In this document: piece after piece, positions 43,331 to 53,770 of the stretch
Position numbering within the stretch: position 1 is the first letter of the stretch
How the letters are laid out: each line of letters opens with the position of its first letter
Position numbers and translations under genes: made by a program
The notes under the pieces: generated by a model
The model's input: the letters and a program-made list of their open reading frames with translations, nothing else
What the model was told of the DNA's origin: nothing
Databases searched by the model: none
Assembly (NCBI GenBank): GCA_009767595.1
Contig: VSDK01011285.1
Coordinates: forward strand, 241,542-305,541
DNA from: Symbiodinium kawagutii
Lineage: Eukaryota; Sar; Dinophyceae; Suessiales; Symbiodiniaceae
DNA: 64,000 bases
Direction: 5' to 3'

Positions 43331-45166
43331 AATCCTGCACAGACATGAGTCTTCTCCCTATCTTTAAGCGATGAAACTTGGTGCTGGTAATGGCCAAGCG
43401 TACCCCGTACACAAAGGCTATGTCTGGCCGTCATTTGATAGCAAGTGATTGCAATGCTGCCAATGGCTTCCCCACCATCAATGTATGTTTAGATTGACTG
43501 CACCAACACACTGGGCGAGATAGCTGTGAATGCTATGTGTGGACAACTTTCCGATTCCTTACATTTTACTATTGATGACGACTGGACGGCTGCATTGGTT
43601 GATGGATAGCGATGTTTCTTGTCAGCTGAATAGATTCAAGCCCCGTGTCTACACAGCACGTTCATCATTTTTGATGCCAGATCTTTGACACAGCTCCATC
43701 ATTTTTGAAATTTTAAACATACCTACAAAAGGACGGGGGACCATATCAGCGACTCCCCGCTATCTTTTTTTATTCACAAACCGTTATTGTATGCCGGGGG
43801 GTCTAATTTTTTATGTGCGCATACGCGCGTACTTGTATTTACATGAACAAATTAAAATACAAACATATACAGGTATTTTTCAATTCATATCCATTTCCCT
43901 ATCGCGGATGCAGCTCCAAGACCATCAGCAAAGTCAAGTCACGTATCCACATCTCCACATACCACTACCTGGCTAGCTACCTTCCCAGCATCGCAGCTAC
44001 CTAGCCGCCTAGCTACATACATACGTACATACATACATTCATTCATTCATACATACATACATACATACATACACACATCCAGACATACATACATACATAC
44101 ATACATACATACATACATACATACATACATACATACTTACATGCATACATCCATACATACATACATACATACATACATACATGCATGCATGCATGCATGC
44201 ATGCATGCATGCATGCAAATGCTTGGGTGTGCCATAGATGTCTTGAAATTGGTGCAAAGGTTTGCCTTACTCGGCTTTGCTATTCTTGATCCATATCGAT
44301 CAACTACGGGCGAACCCAAAACCATGTTGGTTTCTCCACGATGGATTGATTTGTCTTCCAAAAGGTTGCAAACTAGTGGCATGTGGTCACATCGTCATGT
44401 ACAAAGATGGCCCCAGACGATTTTTTCATGACTAACCATCATGAATTTCAATTTATCACAATCGTTAAATAGGGAGATCTGCATATTTGTGACCAACTTT
44501 GGTGGGAATGAGGTTTTATCCACAGTACTTATCACTAGATGCCATGAATATCACGGAGAATCCACGACAATCTATTGCTGAAGCAAGTGCTGTATATACT
44601 ATAACCAACATCCATCAACTTTTATTGTTTTTTATTTACCATTCTCAGCCAACAGTTCTGACCAGCCAAAACTCGCCAAACCTAAACCCGCTCACTTCCA
44701 CGAAACAGGTAACCAAGAGTGATCCCTGTGAATTACACGTTGGTCAGCCGCTCTATGTTGCTGTTTTTTGTTTGTGATTGCCATTAATCATCCTAAAGAT
44801 CAATGGTTAATCACCGTTGTTCAAACAATATTGATCGTTTATTTGGCCATTAGCCATTAGTAGACTGGTGATTTACAAAAAAATATTGGCTGGTTGTGAA
44901 CCAAGCTCAACCTGTGTTGGTCAGTTATATCCCATTATTACCTAGCTGTAAAATATGATGAACCATTTTTACTCCGATTTCTTGGCTGTCATCCAACTGT
45001 TCTGACCGTTAAACCATATTCTTATCAAAAATAATTTTGAACCACCGTTCATCAAACACTAGCAATTGCTCAACCCACATGTTGGTTATCATTCCCTCTT
45101 ATCAACCACATGTGCTGCTGATTTCCCATGGTCATGACCACCAACCATGCCCCAAAAACCCTGCAG
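43331..45166. other. Intron-like DNA with tetranucleotide tract
   Basis: Apart from the tetranucleotide repeat (listed separately) there is mixed AT-rich DNA, with C-rich ACCAACCATG phrases just before the exon at 45167. A weak + ORF at 44499-44777 is not convincing. Confidence 0.5.
44016..44218. repeat. (TACA)n then (TGCA)n tetranucleotide repeat
   Basis: About 40 TACA/CATA units to 44180, then nine perfect GCAT units (44181-44216). The last block is self-complementary. Reading frames across it are artefacts. Confidence 0.95.
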
Positions 45167-45343
45167 CGCGTTCAACCCAGCGTTCCGCACCCCGAGCAGA
45201 GAAACGGCGCCGGTTCCCCGAGGACTACCTGGACTTTTTGGCGGATTTCATCGAGCAGAAGCGCGATGAGCTGGACCATGCCGATGGTTACGACGTGGAC
45301 TTCTCCGGGGAGCCGGGCTTAGGAGACGCGGCCGGGGCTGCCG
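45167..45343 (+). CDS. GC-rich ex, probable upstream exon of the phosphagen kinase gene
   Basis: After CCCTGCAG the frame reads STQRSAPRAEKRRRFPEDYL, DFLADFIEQKRDELDHADGY and DVDFSGEPGLGDAAGAA. Basic start, then an amphipathic acidic helix. The phase-1 donor GCCG|GTAGCC (45343) matches the phase-1 start of 46288. If the exon ran on, the frame would stay open to 45399. No domain is recognised. Confidence 0.65.
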
Positions 45344-45630
45344 GTAGCCAAGGGGAGGCCAGGAGCGGCCCCCAGGAGTGCCCAGGAATGGTTGGTTGAT
45401 GAAATGTGTGGTTGATAGTGTTTGGGGATGGTTTAGGGACATAGGTTGCAACGGTTGATTACGAGGGTTCTTCATATTTGATAGATTACTAGTTAATGAT
45501 TTATCATCAGTCAGCGGCTGATGCGCCAGTCACTGAATACACGCGGAGATTTTTTTACCATGCATTATGACGGTAACGCTTCTGTAATGGCACGTCTCAC
45601 CTTCTTATTTGACAGCAACGTGAGTTCAAA

Positions 45631-45732
45631 ATGGTTGTTTCTCAAAATAGGGGACCCTCAAAATTATCCTTTACCAACCATTTTTGCAATAAACCAACCA
45701 TTTTGGGGTACCCCTATTTTAAGAACCCAAAA
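45631..45732. mobile_element. MITE family 2 copy
   Basis: ATGGTTGTTTCTCAAAATAGG at left and GGGGTACCCCTATTTTAAGAAC at right are inverted repeats. The interior CCAACCATTTTTGCAATAAACC is shared with other copies. Confidence 0.8.
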
Positions 45733-46287
45733 AAAATTGTGAAAAACTGGTTGTTGAGCAGTTGCCAATGCTTGATGATCAACCACTAGCCGCAACAGTG
45801 GTCATCAAGGCGCAGGGAAATGCTGGCCTTGCGTCACTCGAATGCAGCTTGAATGTCTGAAGCAAACCACCATGCTTTGGCTGGTGAGCAACTATTGGTG
45901 AATAGTGGTTGATAGGGGCTGATTCATGGTGAATGATGGTGAATGATCGTTGGTATCAACGGTTGTATAATGATGTTTAACAATGGTGAAGTATGATTCT
46001 ACCACTTTGGGATGATGGCTTCCAATTCAGGAGCATAATCTTGGAATGGGGCAAGTTTGCCCACCAACCAGTTGTCATTGTTCGTTCCAACATTAAGATA
46101 AATCCGTTTGGCAGAGCTGGTTCTGACCCTGTTAGCCAATATCATTCGCTTATTTTACCATGATGAGCATTGATTCGCTGGTAATTAGCTGATGGTTGTG
46201 ATGCTTTACCATGGTTCTGACCACCTTATGACCATGGGAAAAGCACCCAGATGACCAGGTGACCAAGCAGCCACAGCTGGTCACCAG

Positions 46288-46369
46288 GAGACGAGGCCCT
46301 GCCCGGCTTCAAGGACTTCCCGCTGCCCGAGCCTTGGCGAAGCCGCCCCTTTGCATCCGCAACAGCCTG
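46288..46369 (+). CDS. GC-rich exon, probable 5' part of the phosphagen kinase gene
   Basis: After GGTCACCAG the frame reads GDEALPGFKDFPLPEPWRSR then PFASATAW. GT donors exist at 46370 (phase 2) and at about 46397 (phase 0). The phase-0 one would fit the next exon at 49037. The FKDFPLPEP phrase precedes the kinase domain where creatine kinases have a FPAEEEFPDL-like segment, but the similarity is too short to be sure. Confidence 0.6.
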
Positions 46370-46588
46370 GTGGGGGGGAGGTGTCCAGCTGCAACGGGTC
46401 CCTGGGTAGCCATTCTCAACCATGAACCATCAACCATCATAGGGGGGTTTTATAGAATTACCAAGGGATACTAACAACTGAGATGGCTCCAACATGAACC
46501 TCCAACAGTTAACATGAATCTCAGTTTTATAGGGGTCAGAGCCATCGATAGTGGAGAATAATTGAGAGAATAATCAGCAATGGTTGAG

Positions 46589-46712
46589 ACGGCTATGGGT
46601 CAAGGAATCAGCAATGGTTCAGATGGCTATGGGTCAAGGCCTTGAGCAACCAGCTTTCATGGGGTATGATCACCAACAAGAGAGGTACAGGGTGAAGTGA
46701 CCCATAGCCAAC
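46589..46712. mobile_element. MITE family 3 copy with duplicated left end
   Basis: GGCTATGGGTCAAGG occurs at 46590 and again at 46625, a 35-bp tandem duplication. The right end GTGACCCATAGCCA is its inverted repeat. Confidence 0.7.
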
Positions 46713-46760
46713 CATCAAGCAAGTATCAATCAACCGTGCATAGTTGGTCTTAGTCAATCA

Positions 46761-46943
46761 ATGAATGGTTTTAAGGATGCATTGCTTGCTCTTGTCACAC
46801 TTGGACAAACAGATGTGAGAAATCTCGCAGTCAACAGGTTCGGCTTTGTCTGCAAAATCAACTATCTTCAAAACAACTCCGGCGAATTGAGCCAGCAAAC
46901 TCTTGGGTTCTCAAATAGCTGCCATCAATTTGACAATGGCTGA
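46761..46943 (+). CDS. Coding-like fragment
   Basis: The frame reads TLGQTDVRNLAVNRFGFVCK then INYLQNNSGELSQQTLGF to a TGA. About 45% GC. No splice borders or family recognised; may be a relic inside an intron. Confidence 0.3.
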   Translation: MNGFKDALLALVTLGQTDVRNLAVNRFGFVCKINYLQNNSGELSQQTLGFSNSCHQFDNG

Positions 46944-49036
46944 GGGGACGCACCAAAGTTTATCGAATTTGTGCCTAGATCCAGCATTGATGCAGGCAGC
47001 AATGAAGCAACTTAGATTTCTAGCGTTTGGGGGGAGAAAGCCAGTCACATGTTCGAACTTTTAGCAAGGGAACTATAAGCCACAACGGCTGTCTTCTTGA
47101 TATTGTTTTCTGTAGCCCCTGTTTTTCCGTCATAACGGCTGCCATCATTGTTGATCACCATTGGCGGTGAAGAACCATTCACCAACTATGTCCAAAAGCT
47201 GTTGAATTATGTGCAATCCTTTGCTTCCCTTCGATCATGCCTCTATGCTGCTGGTTTATTCTTTGGTGTACCGCGTTTATTTTCATCCATAGGTGAAAAA
47301 ACATTGAAGTATCAGAGTGACCAACCAACTATCCGTAGAAACATGATGGATGAATCACATTTCACGGGTAGTTGGTTGGTTGTTCACCATAGCTATTTCA
47401 CGGGTAGTGAATCATGCCATTGCTATGCAAGTGGTCAGATTCCTCAACCCGGCGCAGCAGTCGGCCGCGACAGGTCTGCATACCGTCTCAAAATACGTGT
47501 GCGTGTATGTATATAAGTGTGTGTGTGTGTGTGATAAGTTCAAATAAACAATTATATAAACGTGTTAATTAATTCAAACGTACAGATAGACAAGCCTACA
47601 CAAACCAACAAACAAAGATATATAGACATCAAAATGCATGAAGCATTATGAAGCGCCATGAAGCCATGAATGCCACCATCCTCATTCCACGCCCACGACG
47701 ACCACCACAAACAACCACCAACAACACAACCACAGACAACCAAGTTGCGGTGCAGCCGCCGCCCCCCGTGGGAGCGGCCACAATAGCCAGTTCCACAGAG
47801 CGGGACCCGGCCACAGAAGTGCTGCGAAGGCACTTGTGCCTGGGCAGCAACGTGAGTGCGTTGCGCGACCAGTCACGGGGATGCCGTGGTTTGAGTTGCG
47901 CTCCACGCACATGTTCCGCGCCGAAGGGGTCGCAGGAACTCTGAGCAGCAAGGCGCGCACCCCCAAGGCAAACGGGGATATTCCCGGCTTGAGGCTGGCG
48001 AATGGGCTCTCCATTGCAGCGCTGTACCCAGATTCATTGGTCATGTTGGCACTAGCGAAGTTCCTTGTGACCGGTGGATAGTCCACAGCGACACGCTCGA
48101 TCGTGGAGATCTCATACGGGGACACCTACCTAAGATGAAGGCAAGGCTACCGAGTGTGGAACCGGCCCGGTAGCTGAGGCAGAGCAAAGGGATACCACAG
48201 GGCAACAGATAAAAGCTGCTTTATGAAGCGACAACAGCACACTTTTATTGGCCACTGCTAACCACCGGCCACAAGCGGTACCCATTCTCAATTTGAATTA
48301 GCCATTACTACTTAATCCATCATTGGTTGGTAATCAACGGTCACCAATATGACCCGTGAATCATCAACCTCAACCAGCCATCATCTACCGACCAAGTCCA
48401 AGTCCAACCAACCTTTACCAACATTGCCGCATCGCTTCTATCCCAACATGATAGCAAGGTGCTCCATCAACCAACATCAACCATCATCAACTCCCATCCA
48501 ACCAATCAGGATTGTTGGTTTTATCACGTTAAATCAGGATTGTTGGTTTTATCGCGTTATATCTCTACGAATATCTCTACCATGACCAACAATAAGCGGT
48601 TAGATAAACTTTTCACCAATCAAGATTACATGTTTATCAAGTCGTTTTTTGAATAAACCATCCTTAGTTGCTTATATCTAGTTCTATCTGTCGTTAGTTT
48701 TTCAACCAAGCCATGACCATAAGTGGTCAATAAGCCATGGTTACACAGTTGGTTATACCATTTTTGGTTATATAGTTGTCATAGTTGGTCAATAAACCAA
48801 TCTAGTTATATCGGTCCTTAGTTTTTCAATTAGCTATGGCTGGTTTTTAATAAACCATCCTTAGTTGGTTATATCTTAGTTGGTTAAATACTAGATTCTT
48901 GTCCTAGTTATATCTAGTTACATCTAGTGATTAAGCCATCCAAAAAAACCATCCAAAAATGATCAAGAGTTGGTCGTTAGTTGGTTATATCTAGCTATAT
49001 CTAGCTATATCTGGTTATAGCCATCCCAAAAAAAAG
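46944..49036. other. Intron between two gene exons, with embedded fragments
   Basis: Contains a 123-codon + ORF (47148-47516, uncertain), a short GC-rich piece NPAQQSAATG at 47440-47475 before GACAG|GTCTGC, a TG tract at 47517-47532, the two-strand ORF at 47640-48125, and a 30-bp tandem duplication (CAGGATTGTTGGTTTTATC at 48507 and 48537). From 48660 to 49020 it is dense in TAGTTGGTTATATCTAG phrases. Confidence 0.45.
47682..48125 (-). CDS. Reverse-strand ORF with overlapping + frames
   Basis: The reverse frame is open for 147 codons and reads YEISTIERVAVDYPPVTRNF, ASANMTNESGYSAAMESPFA and SLKPGISPFALGVRALLL. The + strand has two overlapping frames (47648-47944 and 47836-48081) that also look coding (GDIPGLRLANGLSIAALYPD). 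I favour - because its frame is uninterrupted. No family is recognised. Confidence 0.35.
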   Translation of the reverse strand: MSPYEISTIERVAVDYPPVTRNFASANMTNESGYSAAMESPFASLKPGISPFALGVRALLLRVPATPSARNMCVERNSNHGIPVTGRATHSRCCPGTSAFAALLWPGPALWNWLLWPLPRGAAAAPQLGCLWLCCWWLFVVVVVGVE

Positions 49037-49163
49037 CCACGACCACCCCACCACGGCGCCCCCCACGACGTGGCCGAGGACATCTCGCGGCACAACAGCG
49101 TGGCCATGGAGCTGCTGCGGGATCCGCAGCTGGCCGAAGCCTTGCCGCGCCTGGCTGCGTTGC
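49037..49163 (+). CDS. Phosphagen kinase, exon a (N-terminal domain start)
   Basis: Phosphagen kinases transfer phosphate between ATP and a guanidino compound as a rapid energy buffer. This exon follows AAAAAAAAG and encodes DVAEDISRHNSVAMELLRDP then QLAEALPRLAAL, matching the family's start (DLSKHNN..MAKVLTPELYKKLR in creatine kinase). The donor TTGC|GTGAGC is canonical, and its phase 1 joins exon b to give ALRTSMDVTLAQC. Third positions are strongly GC. The 27-bp gap starts 30 bp after it. Start of the exon is less certain than its end. Confidence 0.85.
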
Positions 49164-49193
49164 GTGAGCCCCGGGCGGGGTGCTGGGGAGGGG

Positions 49194-49220
49194 NNNNNNN
49201 NNNNNNNNNNNNNNNNNNNN
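49194..49220. other. Assembly gap (27 N)
   Basis: Short run of N inside the first kinase intron, followed directly by ATGATGGTTGTGGTTGGTG repeats. Confidence 0.98.
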
Positions 49221-49588
49221 ATGATGGTTGTGGTTGGTGAAAGTTGGTGAAGGCTATGGTTGGTGAAGATTGGTTAGACTTCAGGTTGGTGAAGTTCGGT
49301 GAAGGTTGGACCAATCATGATTTGCGTTAGCTGGTGAAGTGGAGATAGGTGAAGGCCGGTTATGGTTGGGTGTGGTTGGTGAAAGTTGGTGAAGGTTCAG
49401 GCTGGTAAAGTTTGGCGAAGGCTTTGCAATTTTGCAATCATGACTTTTCTGACAGAGTTGCTGAAGTTTAACGGTGAATGGGCTCACTGACAGCAGATTG
49501 GAAACCATTTGTTCACCATCATTTTTCGTGAATCAACTGGAGCATCAATCATGATGAACCAACCATTCAGCATCATAAACCATGATAG

Positions 49589-49633
<45 letters not shown>

Positions 49634-49927
49634 ACCATGTTATAAACCGTCATTCACCAAATCATTAACCAAATTATTTCCCACCGCTAACCACCATCAA
49701 TCCACCACTAACCACCATTAAACCCTCAACTAACCACCATGAAACCACCGTTGAACCACCATCAAGTCACCATTTTGAACATGATAAACAAACATGATTC
49801 ACCACCATTAAAACACCATTAATCCACCATCGAATCTCCATTAAACCACTATAAATCCTCATTAATCACCATTCACCACCATTAACCATCCTTCCTCAGC
49901 ACCTTGGTGTCCCAACCTCCACACCAG
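49221..49927. repeat. Intron with clear G-rich to C-rich switch
   Basis: 49221-49420 is GGTTGGTGAAGTTGGTGAAGG (G-rich sense). 49500-49890 is ACCACCATTAAACC (C-rich sense), with a (CAT)n microsatellite at 49589-49634. It is the clearest example of the repeat changing sense within one intron. Confidence 0.8.
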
Positions 49928-50020
49928 GTACCTCCATGGACGTGACCTTGGCTCAGTGTATCAAGGCGGCTGTGGACTGCCCTGGGCATCCCTTGGTGAA
50001 GGTGGCGGGCGCTTATGCAG
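49928..50020 (+). CDS. Phosphagen kinase, exon b (guanidino-specificity region)
   Basis: Encodes TSMDVTLAQCIKAAVDCPGH then PLVKVAGAYAG. VDCPGHP corresponds to the VDNPGHP of creatine kinases, in the loop that determines guanidino substrate. Arginine kinases have a different, shorter sequence here, so a creatine-like or related substrate is suggested, not proven. The acceptor is ACACCAG. The intron begins with GC (GCAG|GCGCGG). This GC-AG junction is supported because it rebuilds AGDVESYEVF, the same length as AGDEESYEVF in the family. Confidence 0.92.
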
Positions 50021-50174
50021 GCGCGGTGCTGACGAGGGGCTGGGCTGATGTGTGCCGTGAATTTTTTGGTGTATTTTTCAGGATATGGCCACAATATCAA
50101 TGGTTCTTGGGGCACATAATGCCCATTATCAATGGCCATCTTGAGGACAAATCATTTCGACCACACATATGAGG

Positions 50175-50277
50175 GGTTCGCAGGACCATGGAGACCCCCC
50201 AAAATCATGAAGGAATTAATCGTTTATGGTGGTAAACCGAACATTTTTGGGGTACCCCCATGATGAGAAACCACCAT
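50175..50277. mobile_element. MITE family 2 copy
   Basis: GGGGTACCCCCATGATGAGAAACCACC at the right end and GGAGACCCCCCAAAATCATG at left, within the b-c intron. The left terminus is degenerate. Confidence 0.6.
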
Positions 50278-50561
50278 ATGGATACTAAAGATGTTTTGAT
50301 CGCTTTTTGATATGTCTTGTGATCGTTTTTGCTATGATTCACCACGATTTACTGTGATTTACCATGATTTACCTAGTTTGTGAAGGTGCCCCAGTAGCAA
50401 GAAGAACCTGTGTAAACCATCGAAGCTTCAGTTGTTAAATGACCAATCATTTGCAGTGAAAAGGGGATGGGTCTCCCAAGACCCATGACTCTTATGTGGT
50501 TCATAGGTGTGTTCAATCCTTTTCATGATGTATTACCTGGTTCTAAGTTGTGTCAGCGACT

Positions 50562-50855
50562 CTAATGATCAATTTTGGAGATTTCTTTGAATCTGAAAGG
50601 GAATTCAGGGAAGGATTTTGAAACTCTAGGATCAAGGGCATGAAAAATGGAAGGAGCAATGAGAGGTCGCCAAAACTGCTGAGTAATCACTGTTGATAGG
50701 TGACCATCAACCGACCAGTAGAGCCAGTCACAGTCAGTACCGTGCCCGCGCCCATTTGAATGCTGGCTGCTTTGGCTATAACCAACAGCAGTGAAGCAAG
50801 GCATGGTTTGTCCATGGTGCCACGGCAGATTGATGGTTATTCCACGGTATTCCAA
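50562..50855 (-). CDS. Weak reverse-strand ORF
   Basis: 97 open codons on - (…DGHLSTVITQQFWRPLIAPS…) inside the b-c intron. No family is recognised and composition is not distinctive. Confidence 0.2.
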   Translation of the reverse strand: MEYRGITINLPWHHGQTMPCFTAVGYSQSSQHSNGRGHGTDCDWLYWSVDGHLSTVITQQFWRPLIAPSIFHALDPRVSKSFPEFPFRFKEISKIDH

Positions 50856-50895
50856 AAAACACCGAATGAGTACGCATCATCTATAGTTTCCAAAT

Positions 50896-50996
50896 GGGTG
50901 TTTCTCAAAATAGGGGTACCCCCAAATCATCCATTATTAGCTATTTATAGTAATAACCCAGCCATTTTTGTGGCTCCCCATTTTGAGAAACCACCA
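50896..50996. mobile_element. MITE family 2 copy
   Basis: GGGTGTTTCTCAAAATAGGGG at left and CCCCATTTTGAGAAACCACC at right form a good inverted repeat. AAATG occurs directly on both sides and may be a 5-bp target duplication. Confidence 0.8.
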
Positions 50997-51071
50997 AATG
51001 AGAATCATGATTTGGGTATGTCAATACATGGTACCCCCAAAGCACAAGATCGCTCCATGGCTCGCCAACAG

Positions 51072-51160
51072 GCGATGTTGAGTCCTACGAAGTTTTTCAA
51101 GACTTCTTCGACCCATTGATAGCAGCTGGGCAGACGCATCGCATGGCTGACTTGGGAGGG
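51072..51160 (+). CDS. Phosphagen kinase, exon c
   Basis: Encodes DVESYEVFQDFFDPLIAAGQ then THRMADLGG. DxESYEVFxxxFDPxI is a hallmark of the family's N-terminal domain. Acceptor CCAACAG, donor GGAGGG|GTGCAA, phase 0, matching exon d. Confidence 0.95.
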
Positions 51161-51501
51161 GTGCAATCCTGGTTGATGTCGGGCGTGGGGAGTTCGGAAA
51201 GTTGTTGATGAGTTCATGAATGATGTGACTCGCAATGATGGAGTGGTGTCGGCACTTTCTCGGACTGTTGGAGATAGTTGGAGAGCACATCCATTTTATT
51301 TGTCTTTGTATAATAGATATCTTATATATGTACGTAGCTTCCGTATTTATTCGTACATCTACAGATAGATGTGATACACCAAAACCCAACAGACATGGAC
51401 AGCAGCAAACTCAACCCTGAGGATCTACAGCTTGGGATTCAGCAGCCCATCAAAAGCAGTTTACTGCTGTTCTGTGTCAATGATTCACTGGTCCATATGT
51501 G

Positions 51502-51597
51502 ATGGTTTCTTAAAATAGGACCCCCAAATCATCCTTTAGCAACCATTTATAGTAATAAACCAGCCTTTTTGCGGCTTTCCTTATTTTGAGGAACACC
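51502..51597. mobile_element. MITE family 2 copy
   Basis: GATGGTTTCTTAAAATAGGACC at left, CCTTATTTTGAGGAACACC at right, interior CAACCATTTATAGTAATAAACC as in the copy at 50896. Confidence 0.75.
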
Positions 51598-51691
51598 CAT
51601 GTCCTGTTTGAGTACCCACTACTCTTTCATAAGCTGAGAGTGATCTGGTGGTTGCTTTTCCACTGACCTCTGTGCTGGTACCCCAGCCCAT

Positions 51692-51892
51692 TTGCCTAGC
51701 TCACAGGGAAAAAAAATGCATCACTGGGAGCGGTTTGAGGTAGCATGCTCAGTGGATACACCGATTCAAGCCCTCGCGCTCACCATGTCGCAGAACAACC
51801 CCCGAGATAGAAAGTGTTTTTGGGGGATTGCACTAACCCTAAGATTGACTAGGGGGGGTTGCATTGTTCTAGGGGCAGAATCACCCACTTAG
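51692..51892 (+). CDS. Coding-like fragment in kinase intron
   Basis: Reads HHWERFEVACSVDTPIQALA then LTMSQNNPRDRKCFWGIALT before a TAG. No splice borders fit the kinase reading, and no family is recognised. Probably a relic. Confidence 0.25.
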   Translation: MPSSQGKKMHHWERFEVACSVDTPIQALALTMSQNNPRDRKCFWGIALTLRLTRGGCIVLGAESPT

Positions 51893-52214
51893 ATAGATTT
51901 GTTTGGGTGATTCCTAAGTCGATGTGACCCTGACTAGATCAATGTACAGATGAGCGCACCAGGCATAGACGTACTCAAGATGTGTTTGCAAGTGTAAATA
52001 GATAGATATGATCGATATGATTTGTTTTCTAATACATGCACAATAAGTTGCATGGTTACCACAACTAGTAGTATCAACAAATGATATGATGAGATTAAAA
52101 TACAATATATATATATATATACATATATAATTGATAGAGATTCAACAATATGGCATCGAATAGCGAAAGAAATCTTAGATCTCACAAGTTCAAAACGCGC
52201 CTTGACTACCCGAG

Positions 52215-52362
52215 GCCGCGTTGAATCCGGGCTACCCCAAGCAGGGCCGTGTTGCAGCCGCGGACGCGGATGTGACGAAGATCTCCGACGATGCCGTGGA
52301 CTCCACGGGGTGCTACGTGGTCTTCACCTCCTTGGAAGCCCGGAGAAACGTCCAAGGCACCC
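52215..52362 (+). CDS. Phosphagen kinase, exon d (catalytic domain start)
   Basis: Encodes AALNPGYPKQGRVAAADADV, TKISDDAVDSTGCYVVFTSL and EARRNVQGT. YVVFTSLEARRNVQG aligns with YVLSSRVRTGRSIKG, the start of the C-terminal catalytic domain. The expected SxRVR becomes TSLEAR, so one of the conserved arginines appears shifted or lost. About 16 residues are extra relative to vertebrate creatine kinase between LN and this motif. Acceptor CCCGAG, donor ACCC|GTGGGA (phase 1). Confidence 0.88.
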
Positions 52363-53177
52363 GTGGGATCAGCATGGATCAGTGGGTTGGGATTGGTGAT
52401 GACTAAGATTGGTGAACTAATGATTGAAATGATTGGTTGATCATCAATAAGCTATGATTAACAACAAATGGTTAACTAGTAACAAATAGCCATGAGTAAG
52501 ATTGGTGGTTACTAGTTGATGATTGTTTGATGATTGAACATTGGTTGCCAGTAGTGGAGTACTGGATTGTCTTTTTTGAGATGATGAGCATTGATTAGCC
52601 AGTGGATTAGCACTAGTTGATGGGTACAATTGGTTAGTGCATGGATGATTGATGATTAATATTGATTAAGTATCGGTAGTAGTAATGGCGTATTTGTATT
52701 GGCTATTTGATGATGATTGATTAAGTATATATGGTTTCTGGTATTGGTTTAATCGTGAATGGTTAAACAGTAAGGGTTAGTTTGGCAAAAGTTGCTTGGA
52801 CTGATGAAAATCACGAGTTTGCAGCTGCAGTGACTGATTTGTTTGTTTGCCGGTTTTCGATTGTTTGTTGTCCCAGCCAAAGGGCAATGACCAACCTCGC
52901 AACAGCTGTGGAAGCTTGGTACCTCGATCCAGAGCATTGACCCTGGATAACATGGGAAGCCATGACAGAAGGAAGCAGATACAATTTGGGTGGTTCTCAA
53001 AATAGGAGACCCCAAAAATGGCGGGTTTATTTCTGTACAAATGAAGCTTTGTTGAATTTTGCTGACCTTGAGTACTACCATTGATTCCCATCGGCTAGTA
53101 TTCTCGATTGTTATCCATGATCCAGAAAATTTGATCTATCAACCATGTTATCCATGATGATGGCATTGTTATTCAGA

Positions 53178-53305
53178 TGTGGCTATGGGTCAAGCTCTAA
53201 ACCAACCAATAATCGGGGACAATGACCAGTGATAATCAGGGAAGCAGCCTGGTTAATGATTGGGGAACCAGGGGGACTAAGGGGTGAACTGACCCACAGC
53301 CATAT
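53178..53305. mobile_element. MITE family 3 copy
   Basis: ATGTGGCTATGGGTCAAG at left and CTGACCCACAGCCATAT at right are inverted repeats. The interior CAATGACCAGTGATAATCAGGG is family-typical. Confidence 0.8.
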
Positions 53306-53467
53306 TGGTTAATAGCTAATGGTTAATGGTTAATTGGTCAGTGTTTATTGTTATTAATGGTTGATTATTGGTTGGTTCATACTGGTGATTATCAATAGCT
53401 AATGGTTAATCAATAGCTAATGGTTTTGATCCATCGTTATTGACCAACCTTTAGATCCAATGCACAG

Positions 53468-53605
53468 ACCCCCATGGCATTTGACGAAGCAGCCATGGCA
53501 CCTCCTTGTGACCCACAGTTACCGCAACAGCCCCCGCAACTGCGACGTCCGGTGCGCAAGCGAAGAAAGGCTCACATTGACCAGCATGAACTAAGCCTGG
53601 AATGA
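53468..53605 (+). CDS. Isolated coding island, possible kleisin-like fragment
   Basis: After TGCACAG the frame reads TPMAFDEAAMAPPCDPQLPQ, QPPQLRRPVRKRRKAHIDQH and ELSLE then TGA. Pro/Gln-rich then a basic RKRRKAHIDQHELSL. The latter resembles the R-K-R-K-x-x-I-D-x-x-x-E-L segment found in Rad21/Scc1-type cohesin subunits, but the match is short. It is not needed for the kinase reading, so it is a separate fragment, an alternative exon or a relic. Confidence 0.3.
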   Translation, partial: TPMAFDEAAMAPPCDPQLPQQPPQLRRPVRKRRKAHIDQHELSLE

Positions 53606-53672
53606 ATGCTCAACCATCATTTGGTCAATGAATGCTCAACCTGGTTCAAACTGGTCAATCTCATTCATTACC

Positions 53673-53770
53673 CTCTGGCAAATCACCTGGAAGCTCAAAA
53701 TCACGATTTTTACATGTAAAACCATGGTAAAATAACGGATATTCTGCTTCCAGATTAGTTGGCCGGAGCG
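53673..53770. mobile_element. MITE family 5 copy 2
   Basis: CTCTGGCAAATCACCTGGAAG at left and CTTCCAGATTAGTTGGCCGGAG at right are imperfect inverted repeats. Same ends and length as 31291-31388. Confidence 0.8.

Noticed and set aside
44039..44382. CMYVCMYVCMY-type protein
   Set aside because: Direct translation of the TACA tetranucleotide repeat.
45521..45742. ORF reading through 45631-45732
   Set aside because: Its second half is the MITE family 2 element, repeated elsewhere in non-coding context.
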